Assembly: GCA_022984795.1 (NCBI GenBank)
Contig: JALIHJ010000018.1
Coordinates: 1-64,000, forward strand
Direction: 5' to 3'
DNA from: Fabrea salina
Taxonomy: Eukaryota; Ciliophora; Heterotrichea; Heterotrichida; Fabreidae
DNA length: 64,000 bases
The stretch's first letter is position 1. Each line of letters opens with the position of its first letter. The notes beneath the pieces were generated by a model. That model was not told the origin of the DNA. It made no database searches and saw nothing but the letters and a program-made list of their open reading frames with translations. The position numbers and the translations under genes are program-made. Below are positions 26,681 to 35,928 of this stretch, one piece after another.

Positions 26681-27715
26681 TTAAAAGCTGTTTCCTTGGT
26701 CCCTCATAAAGGACCCTTTCACGTAGTGGTCAGGAGGAAATATCCCTGGTCCGTACCAAGGCGACTTAAGCTTGTAAGTTGTGATGATCTTAAGAGTAGC
26801 GTAAACACCTAGCAAAAACACTAAGTACCCAGCAATTCTCATCTTTTTGGGACTTTCGATGTACCTAATGTTGTTCAGGCCTACAAAACTAATTCCTACC
26901 AAACACATCATGAAGCCCATCATGAAACCCTCTGCGCCGTACTGAGTTCGTTGTCCAGGGTGGACCATTTCAGGTTCTCCTGTTCTCTGGTTGACTCCAA
27001 TCATGGGTACCGAGTGGATTATGTTGTAAACCACTCCCGAAATGCAAATGAAGTACACCAAAACACCTCCTAAGTACCAGACCACTGGACTGAGCAGGAA
27101 AGAGTGCAGTTTGTAAATAAGAACTCCACCCATTCCAAGCACTAACAACACAAACAGCAAAGTAATAACAGTGTTGATAGGAGGAGTTTTGAGCTCTATG
27201 TTCCTTGCAGCTCGGTTGTTGACGAAGTCAAGTATTTTCTGGGGGTGTAAGTCACCTGAACCGTGGAACTCCCAAATGTCTTCTTTAGGAACAGTGAACT
27301 TGTTGTTTTCGTAAACCACGGACTTAGGGTGAGTAACTATGAGGTTAGGCACACTTACGAAGCCGTGGCTTTGGAAGATTTGGTGGTTTTCTTGAGAGTA
27401 GGTGACTTTGGCAAAAAACACAGCCCTGGACTTGGAAGGAGAAGTTTGGGGATACTGGGCACCTGCTTCTTTGTAGGAGTAAATGACAGTTCCTAGCATT
27501 TGCTCAATTTCTTGGCAGGGCTGGCACTGGATAGTTTGGGGGTCAGCTGTGAAGTAAACAACAAGGGTGTAGGGCCGAGGGTAGTCAACCACGTACTTGA
27601 AGTAGTCTTCTCCACTCAACTCTATGAAGGTTTGGGATTCTTCGGCAAGTTGCCTCAGCTCGTCTACTTTGGAAGTAGCTAAAGCAAGAAGAGGAAGCAG
27701 CAATATAAACGCCAT
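26681..27715 (-). CDS. Oligosaccharyltransferase subunit OST3/OST6 (TUSC3/MagT1)
   Basis: 344 residues. A signal peptide (MAFILLLPLLALATS) precedes a lumenal thioredoxin-like domain with a CxxC centre (C64-Q-P-C67, in QCQPCQEIEQ). Four membrane helices follow from about residue 180 to 315. This is the exact plan of OST3/6 proteins. They form mixed disulfides with nascent chains in the ER and raise N-glycosylation of cysteine-flanked sites. The redox pair is intact. Its start codon is 147 bases from the divergent signal-peptidase subunit gene, so two ER-translocon-linked proteins may share one control region. Confidence 0.92.
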   Translation of the reverse strand: MAFILLLPLLALATSKVDELRQLAEESQTFIELSGEDYFKYVVDYPRPYTLVVYFTADPQTIQCQPCQEIEQMLGTVIYSYKEAGAQYPQTSPSKSRAVFFAKVTYSQENHQIFQSHGFVSVPNLIVTHPKSVVYENNKFTVPKEDIWEFHGSGDLHPQKILDFVNNRAARNIELKTPPINTVITLLFVLLVLGMGGVLIYKLHSFLLSPVVWYLGGVLVYFICISGVVYNIIHSVPMIGVNQRTGEPEMVHPGQRTQYGAEGFMMGFMMCLVGISFVGLNNIRYIESPKKMRIAGYLVFLLGVYATLKIITTYKLKSPWYGPGIFPPDHYVKGSFMRDQGNSF

Positions 27716-27862
27716 TTAATTGTTAGACCCGTGCAAACCCCTATTGCTAGGGGGATCTTAAGTCTTTTGTTGTAGCCATTCGTCAAAGGTCCACACAAAG
27801 GTTTCAACCAGAGTGGAAGGCTAATTTATAAATGGACACCAAAGCTTATATAAGTCCGATAA
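27716..27862. promoter_or_regulatory. Divergent spacer with a hairpin
   Basis: This 147-base gap is larger than most here. It contains a perfect hairpin at 27738-27753 (CCCCTA, loop TTGC, TAGGGG). It also contains AT-rich TTTATAAATG and TTATATAAG near the start of the + gene. It may hold the shared control region of two ER genes or a small RNA. Confidence 0.3.
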
Positions 27863-28453
27863 ATGGGAGATTACTCTAAACCGCTTAACAACAGATACGA
27901 CCCTTACGTTGCCAAGGGAAAACTAGACGACTACACAACCAACTACCTTAAAAGTTCAAAAAACTTGCCTCAGAACTTCAGGTACTCAAATATGAAGTTG
28001 GCACTCGGAAGCTTAGCAACACTCTTCACAGTAGTAGCACACGCTTACGAGTACGCATATGACGCTCACTTTCCAAAAGACTACTGGGTTGTGTTTGTGT
28101 GTGTAGTTAGTTACTTTGTTTTGAATGGAGTTTACCAAATAGTGGACTACTTAGTAGAAGGTGACATTTTCTACACCTGCAAGCCAAATAACTCGAAATA
28201 CTCACACATTGAAGAGTTTTCTTTCTCGTCAGTAATTCCTAAGTTCAGTGAATACTACCAACTCACAGTTTACATCAAACTTAAACAGCCAGTGGAACTC
28301 AGCGGGGACTGGAAGAAAACCAAAGACCTTTCGGGGTTCATTTACCAAGAAGAAAGTATAGGTGCTTTCTTTACAGAAGAAGGCAAAATGATTTATGGAA
28401 ATGTTACTCAGTTTGTGGACAAAGCTTTGGAGTCCATGCTTAAGGGTAAGTAA
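27863..28453 (+). CDS. Signal peptidase complex subunit 2 (SPC25/SPCS2)
   Basis: 196 residues. Two membrane helices at about 43-62 and 71-97 are separated by a short loop, and both ends face the cytosol as in SPC25. The C-terminal part (YQLTVYIKL, IYQEESIGAFFTEEGKM) matches the beta-rich cytosolic domain of SPCS2. This subunit supports the ER signal peptidase and links it to Sec61. Converges on the next gene with seven bases between stops. Confidence 0.85.
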   Translation: MGDYSKPLNNRYDPYVAKGKLDDYTTNYLKSSKNLPQNFRYSNMKLALGSLATLFTVVAHAYEYAYDAHFPKDYWVVFVCVVSYFVLNGVYQIVDYLVEGDIFYTCKPNNSKYSHIEEFSFSSVIPKFSEYYQLTVYIKLKQPVELSGDWKKTKDLSGFIYQEESIGAFFTEEGKMIYGNVTQFVDKALESMLKGK

Positions 28454-28460
28454 ATTTAAT

Positions 28461-29177
28461 TCAAAAAGAGAGTTCTTCAGGACAAGGCCAAACTAGTTCA
28501 GAGTCAAACACAATGTCTAGTGTAGACAGGTAAATTTCTTCGAAGTCGTAAATAGAAGTAAAGTGCTGGGTAACTGCGACCGCAAGTGCTTCTTGTTCGG
28601 GCAAAAGTTCCCTAGACGAAGACTTCAAAGCACTTTCTAGTTCTTTTTGAGAAGGCTTTTGGTCACCCCGGAAGTACTTCGCCATTCTAGTGGCAATCTG
28701 CAAAGTGTTATTGTAAAGAGTCCAAGACACCTGTGCAGTGTCTACTTGTTCAGGAACTTCCTCACCTGAAGAAGAAGAGTTCCCAGTTACACTGCACCAG
28801 TGCTTAAGAACTCTGTCTGGGTTTTCTTCTGTAAAGGCAACAACTGAAGCCCTAGCTATGGGCGGGTTCTCTAACTCCAGCAATGACTTAGTGAAGGCTA
28901 CGAGTTTGAACAAGTTCTCAGAGGAGCCTTCAACTAAGTGAATAGTAAAACTCCCACTCAAAACCAAAAGTCCAGTTGCACTGGGTGCGTTTTGAGTTAT
29001 CCACTTCTGCATTTCCTCAGCAACATCCATTTTGGGGTTCCTTTCTTCAGGGTTGGACTTGCTGACTATGAGCATTCTACTCACTACTTGGGAAGCCTGT
29101 CTTAGTTCTTTAGAGACGTCAAACATGCTTTTTCGGTTTTCAGTTGTGGTGTTTTCTTGTTCAGAGTATTCTTCCAT
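28461..29177 (-). CDS. TEX47/BLUF-like protein
   Basis: 238 residues. The core (RMLIVSKSNP, then ITQNAPSATGLLVLSGSFTI and HLVEGSSENLFKLV) fits the BLUF-like ferredoxin fold seen in the animal protein TEX47, which lacks flavin chemistry and is linked to cilia and sperm. The usual BLUF flavin residues are not evident, so light sensing is unlikely. It lies two genes from CFAP44, in agreement with a ciliary role, but linkage alone is weak support. The assignment is from fold pattern. Confidence 0.5.
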   Translation of the reverse strand: MEEYSEQENTTTENRKSMFDVSKELRQASQVVSRMLIVSKSNPEERNPKMDVAEEMQKWITQNAPSATGLLVLSGSFTIHLVEGSSENLFKLVAFTKSLLELENPPIARASVVAFTEENPDRVLKHWCSVTGNSSSSGEEVPEQVDTAQVSWTLYNNTLQIATRMAKYFRGDQKPSQKELESALKSSSRELLPEQEALAVAVTQHFTSIYDFEEIYLSTLDIVFDSELVWPCPEELSF

Positions 29178-29196
29178 TTAAATTAAGAACTTAAGC

Positions 29197-29607
29197 TTAA
29201 GGAGCTCTTTTGCTTTCCATATACAACTCGTGGAGGGTGTCCATGGCCTTTTGGTAGTTTTGCTCTCGGGTAGGGTAGCTGTCTGTGACTACTTTGAAGT
29301 AAGGGCTGTTTTTGTACCTAGGTCCTAGCAAAAAGATCAGCCTTTCTTTCTGCTTTTGTGTAAGTTTCCAGTCCTCCATGTTGAGTTTGAGTTTGACTTT
29401 GTTGTCTCTAGTGTCAATTGACCGTTCTAGACGTTCGAAGTGATGACTCAGAGTAATTTCAGCTCGTTGTATGGGGGGGTCATTTGCGATTTCGGCCTTG
29501 ACTTCTTCTAAGCTCCTGAGTGGGTAGTCAAAGGGGTCTCTGTAAATGGGTTTTTGCCACCTAGGCAGCACGGAGTACACTTTACTGCTGAAGAGCCTAA
29601 AAGCCAT
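29197..29607 (-). CDS. Mitochondrial ribosomal protein mS35
   Basis: 136 residues. The C-terminal half (LKLNMEDWKLTQKQKERLIF, LLGPRYKNSPYFKV, PTREQNYQKAMDTLHELY) matches the MRPS35/MRP-S24-like domain with the LxGxRY core. The N-terminus (MAFRLFSSKVYSVLPRW) is a likely import signal. It is shorter than the human protein, as expected for a reduced N-terminal part. It is 19 bases downstream of the CFAP44 start on the same strand. Confidence 0.75.
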   Translation of the reverse strand: MAFRLFSSKVYSVLPRWQKPIYRDPFDYPLRSLEEVKAEIANDPPIQRAEITLSHHFERLERSIDTRDNKVKLKLNMEDWKLTQKQKERLIFLLGPRYKNSPYFKVVTDSYPTREQNYQKAMDTLHELYMESKRAP

Positions 29608-29626
29608 TTAATTATGTGGAACTTAC

Positions 29627-32600
29627 TTAACCAATGTTAGCTCTTCGGTTAGCAGTGATTTGAGTGTAAACGTGGCCTCCTTTTTTGCGGAGAAGGTTGA
29701 TTTCTGACTTGAGTTCAGCGATTTTCCTGCTCATGAGTTCAGCGGCTTCTTGGAGTCTTTGTTCTTCTTGCAAAAAGTCTTCTTGTTTGTTGGACTCTTC
29801 AGTTTTGTAAATGTCCTTAACGCCCACGTCCAGGGCTTTGTTTTGCTTCATGATTTTTTGGAAGAGTTTGGACCTTGCGTCCAGCAAGTTGGTGTTGCGG
29901 GCTGTTACGTGTTTGAGTTCTTCTCTTGAGTTGGTGAGTTGTGCTTTGGCTTCTTCAATCCTTTTGACTGCTTCTTTTTCGGCTTTTTCAAAGTCTTTTT
30001 GGAGTTTAGCTAGTTGGTCACTGGGTTGAGCGTACTTCAGGTTTTCGAGGTTGATGGCGTGTCCAAAGCGGAGTTTTTGGATTTCTTCGTACTTCTTGCG
30101 TGCAGAGTCCTTTTTCTTTTCAGCTTCTTTCTTTTTGCGTTCGTACTCCTTCATTCGCAAGTTGAGTTTTTTCCTTTGGTTTTCTTCGTCTTGTTTTTCT
30201 TTCTTGAGTTGGAAAATGCGTTCTGAGAGTTGTTCTAAGTCTCCGTTGGTAAAAACCACGTAGCCTTCCAAAGTAGGTGGCAGTTTGTTGTGCTCGTCAA
30301 CTATTTGGATTTGGTCCTGGGCCAGAATCAAACTAGTACTGATTTGGTTGAGTCGTTTCATTTTGTCTCTTTCGAACTCTTGGATTTCTTGTTCGGTTTT
30401 TTGTATTTCGTGAGAAATCTTGGCTTCGTTCTTTTGAATGGTTTCTTGTTTCTTTTTGAGGTCGTTTATGATTTGTTTTTTTGCGTTGGACTCCTCCACT
30501 AGGTCTAGTCGTCGTTCTCTGAGTTGAATGACGTCTTCGAACACGTCCATTCCACAGTCGTCAGGGCACTTGTCTTCTTCGTCATCTTCTTCGTCTTCGG
30601 AGTCCGAGTCAGAGTCACTTTCTTCTGCAGACTCCTCTTCATCTTCTTCTGCGTCGCTGTCTGCGTTTCCTTTTTTCCTTCTTTTCTTGTTGCGGTCAAA
30701 GATAGCTTGGAGTTGTTTGTAGCAAGTAGTTCCTTCTACTTTGTTGTTGAACTCGTTGTAGATTTCTTTGTGCTTCACTGATATTTCTTCTTGGTCTTTC
30801 AGGTGCTTTTCGTACTCTTGGTTGATTTCTGATATTTCGTTCAGAAGTCCTAGTTTGTCTTCTTGCAACTTAGCCATTTGGCTTGAAAGTCTTTGGTCTT
30901 CGGGTTCTAGTTCGTTCAACAAACTGAGTTCTTTGTAGTATATAACTAACTTCATGTCTATCTGTTTCAAGTCGTTTTCAAGCAGCAGTTTCTGTTCTTT
31001 TTGTTCTTTCAAAGCATCGTCGAACTGCTTGATCTTCTTGGCAATCTGGGTTTGGATGTGGCTTTTCTCGTTGAGCAAAGTCAAGTCCTTTTTTTCTTTG
31101 AAAGTTTTTTCTTTGTCACTCATGTCTTTGGACTTAGTTTTTTTGGCTTCAGAACCCAAACTAGAGATTTCTCCACTGAGTTTGTTTTGGCTTTCAGGAA
31201 GTACTTGGTTCTTGGCAAGGTAGTTGTCAATGTCTTGGTCAGAGACCTCATAGAACTTCTCAGGCCACTCTTCTTCGTGGAACTTGAATTCGTAAAGTTT
31301 TTCTTGGATTCTTAGTTCTTGGTTGATTTGGTTGATTCTGTGCTTTTTCTGCTTAATCCATTCCACCAGTTTGAGTTTGTTGTCCCTCAGACTTAACAGT
31401 CTGCTGTTCAGTTCCATTTTGAGGTTGTGCGCACTGTCCATGAGTAAAAACATCTGTTTGCGTTTTTGCGAAGCATTCACACAGAGACTCTTAGGCACAA
31501 CGTAGTCTGCACTAGTTTTGAGTTTAAAGTCACCCATGTTGGCTTCGGCTTCTGAAATTTCTTGTTGGTCTTGAGGGTCGATGTCGCTGGAGGGTTTTTG
31601 TTTTTTGAGTTTTTCAATGTTGGTTTTTCTTTCTTCGCGGAGTTGGTTTCTTCTTTCTCGGTTTTCTTGTGCTTGGGACTTCTTCTTAGTTTCACCCATC
31701 ACTTCTCGAGGCTGGATGGTTTGTTTGAACTCTGTTTTGGTTTCTTCGTGTTGTTGTTCGCTTTGGTCAACTGTAAACTGTGAGAACTTGCCGGGGGAAA
31801 GCACACTTTCAGTTTCAGAGCGCATTGAACCAAGTCTGTACTTGGCGTCTTCGTCGTTTAGTTCCTGGACACTTTCTAAGTTCTCCAGCAAAAAGTGAGA
31901 CTTCTTGGTAACTCTAAAAGAGGTCACGTACTCGCTCGAACTAAGTGCGTGCACTTTGAACCTTTCTACCTCTACTTTGTCCAGCAGGTACTTTTTGTAC
32001 TTGTTGAGGGCAAGACTGTAGTACTCTTCGTACCACGCTACTTCTTTCCTTGCTTCTTCCAGTAAGTTCTCGTTGCGCTTCAGAAGCATTTCTTGGTACT
32101 CAGGGTCTACTAAGAGTTCTTCTTGGTCCAACTGGTACTTGGCTTCTTGTTGGGCGTTTTCTTTCAAGAGTTCTTCGAACTCAGCTTTCAAAGCAGCTAT
32201 TTCTTTGCGTTTTCTGTCTTTTTTCATTTCAGCAAGTGACTTTTTTTTGTCTTCGTCAGTTTTGAGCTTGTCTTCTTGAATTGAGTAAACACTAGAGTCC
32301 AAAATATCTTCTGTGATTTGGACTACTTCAGAGGGCCTTTCTGCAATGTTAAGTTCTTCAATTCCTGCCTCCTTAAGGTCTTCTTCCACTAGCTTTGGAG
32401 AAGAACCTGCTTTGGCAGCTTCAAAGATTTCTTGGGGGTAAACTCTGCTGGCAAATAAAGTACCGTCTTCAGCTACACTGACTGCGAAGGTTTGCTTTTT
32501 GTTAAGTAGGGTTTTGCGGACTCTAGCACTTCCGTCGTGGACTCTTTTAGACAAGTACTTTTCTGGGTACTTCAAGTCCCGAATTTGGTAACTCCCGTCT

Positions 32601-34735
32601 GAGTGGGAAGTCACAAAGAAGTTGTCTGCAGCAGTCATAGTTTGTGCAAGTGCTTCTGTAGTAGGGATTCTGGCTACTGGTCTTTCTTCTTCAAAGGAAC
32701 ACTCATACAAAAAGCCGTTATAAGGAGAGTCTGCTGCAACTATGAAGTTGTCTATGTTGTTGGAGTGGTAAGACACAGAAAGTATAGGAGCAGGGTCCCA
32801 TTCTTCTTCTTCAGGTCTTTCTTCTTCAGGCAACAGCAAGTCTTCTTCACTTAAAGGAGTTTTCTGTGACTCCATCATCTTGATAGTCCAGCTTTTCTGG
32901 GGAAGTTCCACTAAGTAAGAGTGGGCAGTGTCTAGAGAAATCTTGTTGGGTCGGTTGATCTCTAGCACCTTGCCAGAGTGCAGACCTAAAATGACGCTTT
33001 CGGAAGAAGAGTGCCAGGCTATGTCTCTAATAGTGCCTTCTATTTGGGTAAGGCACACAGGTTCTAAACTGCTGTCTTCCAAAACTTCGAAAAAGAACAG
33101 TGTGTTGTCCGCTGCACACGAAACCAAGCTTTGTCCGTCAGGACTGAACTCTAGTCTCAAAACTCCTTTTTCGTGGGCTTTGTGGGCTGCAATAACTTCA
33201 AAGTTGCTTTCTCCTAAGTAAAGCAAACGAACAATTCCATTGTCAAACCCTGCAAGAATCAACTTACCCCCGTTGCGTTCAGTAGGAGGCACCCAAGACA
33301 CTACATGTCCTTTTCCAACCCAACTTCTAACGTACATTTCTTTCTTGTTAACGAAGTCCCAAAGCCTTGTAGTGCAGTCTTCGCCTATAGTTACCACTGC
33401 GTTGCATTCAGGCGAGATAGCTACGTCCATTACTTTTCCTGCGTGGAAGTCCATAATGCTTTCTTGGTCCAGAAAGTCCTCTGAGATCTTCCAGATCTTT
33501 CCTTTTTTGTCCACAGCTAGCCAGAGTTGATTCCCTTTCACCAAGTCAACAATTTCTGCGTGATCGCCTACTACTACGGAGTGCTTGCAAGGAACCTCGT
33601 ACTCAAACCCTTCTTCAGGCTCAGCGTCCATAAGAGTCTTCATGTCCCACCACTTGACGCACCCGTCAGTGCCTGCAGTCATTATTTCTTCTCCGCTTAA
33701 AATCACTGACTCTATGCTTCCGTCATGACAGGGTTTGCCTTCTGGCAGGTAAATCACTGCTTTGACCAGTGCTCCATCCCACAAAAGCAGGTTTCCGTAC
33801 TCAGTTCCACTAAGGACTTTGCTATCAGGGAGTTCGACGTACCCCGAAACGTCTGAAAGTTCAACTTGGCCAAACTTGCCGATGTCTCCTTGGAGTTTTA
33901 AGCCCGTGAAGGTGTTGGCCATCTTCCAGAACCTTATGTGGGCAGTTCCGCTGGTGATGATTTCTTCTTCGAACTTAGGCGAAAAAGTAACTCTGTATAC
34001 TTCTTGTCCAAAAGCTTTACTTTTAAGTATGATTCTTTCTTGCTTCCAGTCCCAAACTGTCAACAAAAAGTCAGGTTCAGAACCTACGGTAGCCAGCATG
34101 TTTCCACTTCCACTCCAACTCATAGTGGAAAAGGCTTTTTCGGTGCCTTTTCTAAGAATTCGGTAGAGTTTGAGCGAAGGGTACTCGAACACGTAAACGT
34201 TGGGCCAGTCTCCTTTTTCGCCTACAGCAAAGTGGGTTTGTTGGGGGTGCACAGTCAAAGCACCTATTCCCCTTCCGTCTTTCCCAAAGAACAGTTGCTT
34301 TTCTCCAGTTTCGATGTTGTAGATGTGGTAAGTGATCCCTATTGCGTAGATTATTTCTGTAGCTGAGAGGAAGTAAAGGTTGTTGCGTTTGTTTTCGTCG
34401 AATCCTGCACACCAGTAGAACTTGCAGAGTTCTGAGGAAATAGGCGAGTCCCGGGGTCTTTTTTCTAAGTGGTCTTGGGGGTAGTAGAAGTCTTCAGGAA
34501 TCCCTGCTTCTTGTTCTTCTTCTGCGTGCACTACTCCACTTTCATCTGGTTCGTTTGATTCCTCTGGCTGGTCTGGTTCTTTTGATTCACTTGTTTGCTC
34601 TGGTTCCTTTGATTCATCTGGTTGTTTTTCTTCTTCTTTGGGAACTTGACTAGTTTCAGCTGGAGTTTCTTGGGGCTGCTCGGTGTTTTCTTCCTGAGTT
34701 GTGCTTTCTTCTGGCGGTTTTTCACTAGAGTCCAT
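29627..34735 (-). CDS. CFAP44: Cilia- and flagella-associated protein 44 (CFAP44/WDR52)
   Basis: 1702 residues in one uninterrupted frame. An acidic Glu/Pro/Gln-rich N-terminus (about 1-75) is followed by DFYYPQDH and two WD40 propellers (about 95-740). The segments IGALTVHPQQTHFAVGEKGD and GSEPDFLLTVWDWK are the CFAP44 signature. A long coiled-coil half follows from about 800, broken by an acidic Ser/Asp/Glu run (DSDAEEDEEESAEESDSDSD). CFAP44 with CFAP43 forms the tether of the inner dynein arm I1/f motor heads on axonemal doublets. The length is near the human ~1850. No intron disrupts the frame. Confidence 0.93.
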   Translation of the reverse strand: MDSSEKPPEESTTQEENTEQPQETPAETSQVPKEEEKQPDESKEPEQTSESKEPDQPEESNEPDESGVVHAEEEQEAGIPEDFYYPQDHLEKRPRDSPISSELCKFYWCAGFDENKRNNLYFLSATEIIYAIGITYHIYNIETGEKQLFFGKDGRGIGALTVHPQQTHFAVGEKGDWPNVYVFEYPSLKLYRILRKGTEKAFSTMSWSGSGNMLATVGSEPDFLLTVWDWKQERIILKSKAFGQEVYRVTFSPKFEEEIITSGTAHIRFWKMANTFTGLKLQGDIGKFGQVELSDVSGYVELPDSKVLSGTEYGNLLLWDGALVKAVIYLPEGKPCHDGSIESVILSGEEIMTAGTDGCVKWWDMKTLMDAEPEEGFEYEVPCKHSVVVGDHAEIVDLVKGNQLWLAVDKKGKIWKISEDFLDQESIMDFHAGKVMDVAISPECNAVVTIGEDCTTRLWDFVNKKEMYVRSWVGKGHVVSWVPPTERNGGKLILAGFDNGIVRLLYLGESNFEVIAAHKAHEKGVLRLEFSPDGQSLVSCAADNTLFFFEVLEDSSLEPVCLTQIEGTIRDIAWHSSSESVILGLHSGKVLEINRPNKISLDTAHSYLVELPQKSWTIKMMESQKTPLSEEDLLLPEEERPEEEEWDPAPILSVSYHSNNIDNFIVAADSPYNGFLYECSFEEERPVARIPTTEALAQTMTAADNFFVTSHSDGSYQIRDLKYPEKYLSKRVHDGSARVRKTLLNKKQTFAVSVAEDGTLFASRVYPQEIFEAAKAGSSPKLVEEDLKEAGIEELNIAERPSEVVQITEDILDSSVYSIQEDKLKTDEDKKKSLAEMKKDRKRKEIAALKAEFEELLKENAQQEAKYQLDQEELLVDPEYQEMLLKRNENLLEEARKEVAWYEEYYSLALNKYKKYLLDKVEVERFKVHALSSSEYVTSFRVTKKSHFLLENLESVQELNDEDAKYRLGSMRSETESVLSPGKFSQFTVDQSEQQHEETKTEFKQTIQPREVMGETKKKSQAQENRERRNQLREERKTNIEKLKKQKPSSDIDPQDQQEISEAEANMGDFKLKTSADYVVPKSLCVNASQKRKQMFLLMDSAHNLKMELNSRLLSLRDNKLKLVEWIKQKKHRINQINQELRIQEKLYEFKFHEEEWPEKFYEVSDQDIDNYLAKNQVLPESQNKLSGEISSLGSEAKKTKSKDMSDKEKTFKEKKDLTLLNEKSHIQTQIAKKIKQFDDALKEQKEQKLLLENDLKQIDMKLVIYYKELSLLNELEPEDQRLSSQMAKLQEDKLGLLNEISEINQEYEKHLKDQEEISVKHKEIYNEFNNKVEGTTCYKQLQAIFDRNKKRRKKGNADSDAEEDEEESAEESDSDSDSEDEEDDEEDKCPDDCGMDVFEDVIQLRERRLDLVEESNAKKQIINDLKKKQETIQKNEAKISHEIQKTEQEIQEFERDKMKRLNQISTSLILAQDQIQIVDEHNKLPPTLEGYVVFTNGDLEQLSERIFQLKKEKQDEENQRKKLNLRMKEYERKKKEAEKKKDSARKKYEEIQKLRFGHAINLENLKYAQPSDQLAKLQKDFEKAEKEAVKRIEEAKAQLTNSREELKHVTARNTNLLDARSKLFQKIMKQNKALDVGVKDIYKTEESNKQEDFLQEEQRLQEAAELMSRKIAELKSEINLLRKKGGHVYTQITANRRANIG

Positions 34736-34766
34736 ATTTAACTAATTAGCAGTTGAATTAAGAAAT

Positions 34767-35315
34767 TCACTTTTTGAGTTCTGCTAGTTCTACTACGTTT
34801 TGTATAATTACACTAGCGTCTAGTCCACTTTTCACTAAGAACCCTGCAATCAAAAACCCAAATGCTGGCACTTCAGGAATTACTTTGTTTAGTTGCAAGT
34901 TCAAACAAACCAAAAACACCTAAGTAAGTTTTACGTCTGCTATTATCCACAAGACTTCTGTGAAAAGGCTTAGTTGTGGCTTAAGTATTTTGTAAGCAAG
35001 TGCGCCTGAGTAGTAGTCATTGTAAAGTTCTAGCCACCAAGAGAAGTACTGAATACTCAGTGCCAAAAGCAAGTGAAAAGAAAACTCCCTTAGGTAAGCT
35101 GCTGTGATAACTATCATAATAGTTGTGTGGAGCTGGCCTAAACAGTAGTGGGTGAAAGAAGAGTACCCATCCTTTGAAGTTGTTCCGCACACAAAGTGCA
35201 GTCCTGAAGCCAGTACGAAACTAGCCACTAAGTACTTTGGGTTGTTGTGGAAAACCACCATCATGAGGATTGCAGCTCCCCTGACCAAGTTAAGACTCAT
35301 TCCTAAGACTTTCAT
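34767..35315 (-). CDS. Phosphatidylinositol-synthase-like membrane protein lacking the catalytic motif
   Basis: 177 residues once a 15-nt intron (34920-34934) is removed; exons 34935-35315 and 34767-34919, stop TGA. Five or six hydrophobic helices follow the plan of CDP-alcohol phosphatidyltransferases such as CDIPT: an early NLVRGAAIL, LASGLHF where the family has the catalytic DxxDGxxAR segment, then SIQYFSWWLELY. The conserved aspartates and the DG-AR-G-D-D spacing are absent; the region reads SGLHFVCGTTSKDGYSSFTH. I infer a non-catalytic relative, or an unrelated membrane protein that resembles it. Divergent from the DOMON gene by 37 bases. Confidence 0.5.
34920..34934 (-). other. 15-nt spliceosomal intron
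   Basis: On the minus strand the intron reads GTAAAACTTACTTAG. It lies between codons, after a GAC. Reading through gives a stop at its own last three bases (TAG); removing it extends the frame by 50 codons of membrane-protein sequence to a TGA. The GTAA start, TAG end and 15-nt size match heterotrich introns. Confidence 0.85.
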
Positions 35316-35352
35316 TTTTCAGCTGTTACCAGAGGCTTTGAAACGGATAAAA

Positions 35353-35928
35353 ATGTCAAGAGTTTTAGTTTTGCTTGCTTGCTTCGGTGGGGCAGTTCTG
35401 GGCGAAGGAGTTAAGTACCTGCCTCAAGGACTAATACTAACTTGGAGTTTTCCCTCTGAAACTGAAGTCAGTTTCGAGTACCACATTCCAGACTCAGTTC
35501 TAGAAGAATACGGGTGGGCAGGTTTGGGATTTAAGTTCCCGGATGAAGGCAAGGGCATGGGGAACTCAGACATTATTAACATATTTTTTGAAGAAGATAC
35601 TATTCAAGATGCCTGGGCAACAGGGAACTCCAAACCTAAAGAAGATACAGAACTTGGAGGCACTGACGACTTGCAGAGGTCAGAGCCCTTTTCGCAGGAA
35701 GGGTTTAGAGTTTACTCCTGGACTCGGTTGCTGGACACTGGCGATCAATACGACAAAGAACTGATTATAGACCAAGAATACACTTTGCTGTGGGCTTTTG
35801 GGGAATACAAAGAAGGCTCCCAAAAGAAGCACATCAGAAGTGGCAGGGGCTCTGAAACTATAGTGCTTAGTGAAGACTACTACGATGACACTGCAGCTAC
35901 TACTTCGTTCCTATCTTTTAATAATTAA
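35353..35928 (+). CDS. Secreted DOMON-domain protein
   Basis: 191 residues from the ATG at 35353; the frame is open further upstream but without ATG and into the divergent gene. A signal peptide (MSRVLVLLACFGGAVLG) is followed by one DOMON/DoH domain with the usual features: VSFEYHIPDSVLEEYGWAGL, MGNSDIINIFF, a DTGDQYDKEL turn and WAFGEYKEGSQKKHIRSGRG. DOMON domains bind heme or sugars. No second domain or membrane anchor is present. The stop TAA (35926-35928) overlaps the stop codon of the converging gene. Confidence 0.75.
   Translation: MSRVLVLLACFGGAVLGEGVKYLPQGLILTWSFPSETEVSFEYHIPDSVLEEYGWAGLGFKFPDEGKGMGNSDIINIFFEEDTIQDAWATGNSKPKEDTELGGTDDLQRSEPFSQEGFRVYSWTRLLDTGDQYDKELIIDQEYTLLWAFGEYKEGSQKKHIRSGRGSETIVLSEDYYDDTAATTSFLSFNN

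Noticed and set aside
35152-35352. Upstream extension of the DOMON gene
   Set aside because: No ATG start, runs through the divergent PIS-like gene, and hides the signal peptide that begins at 35353.
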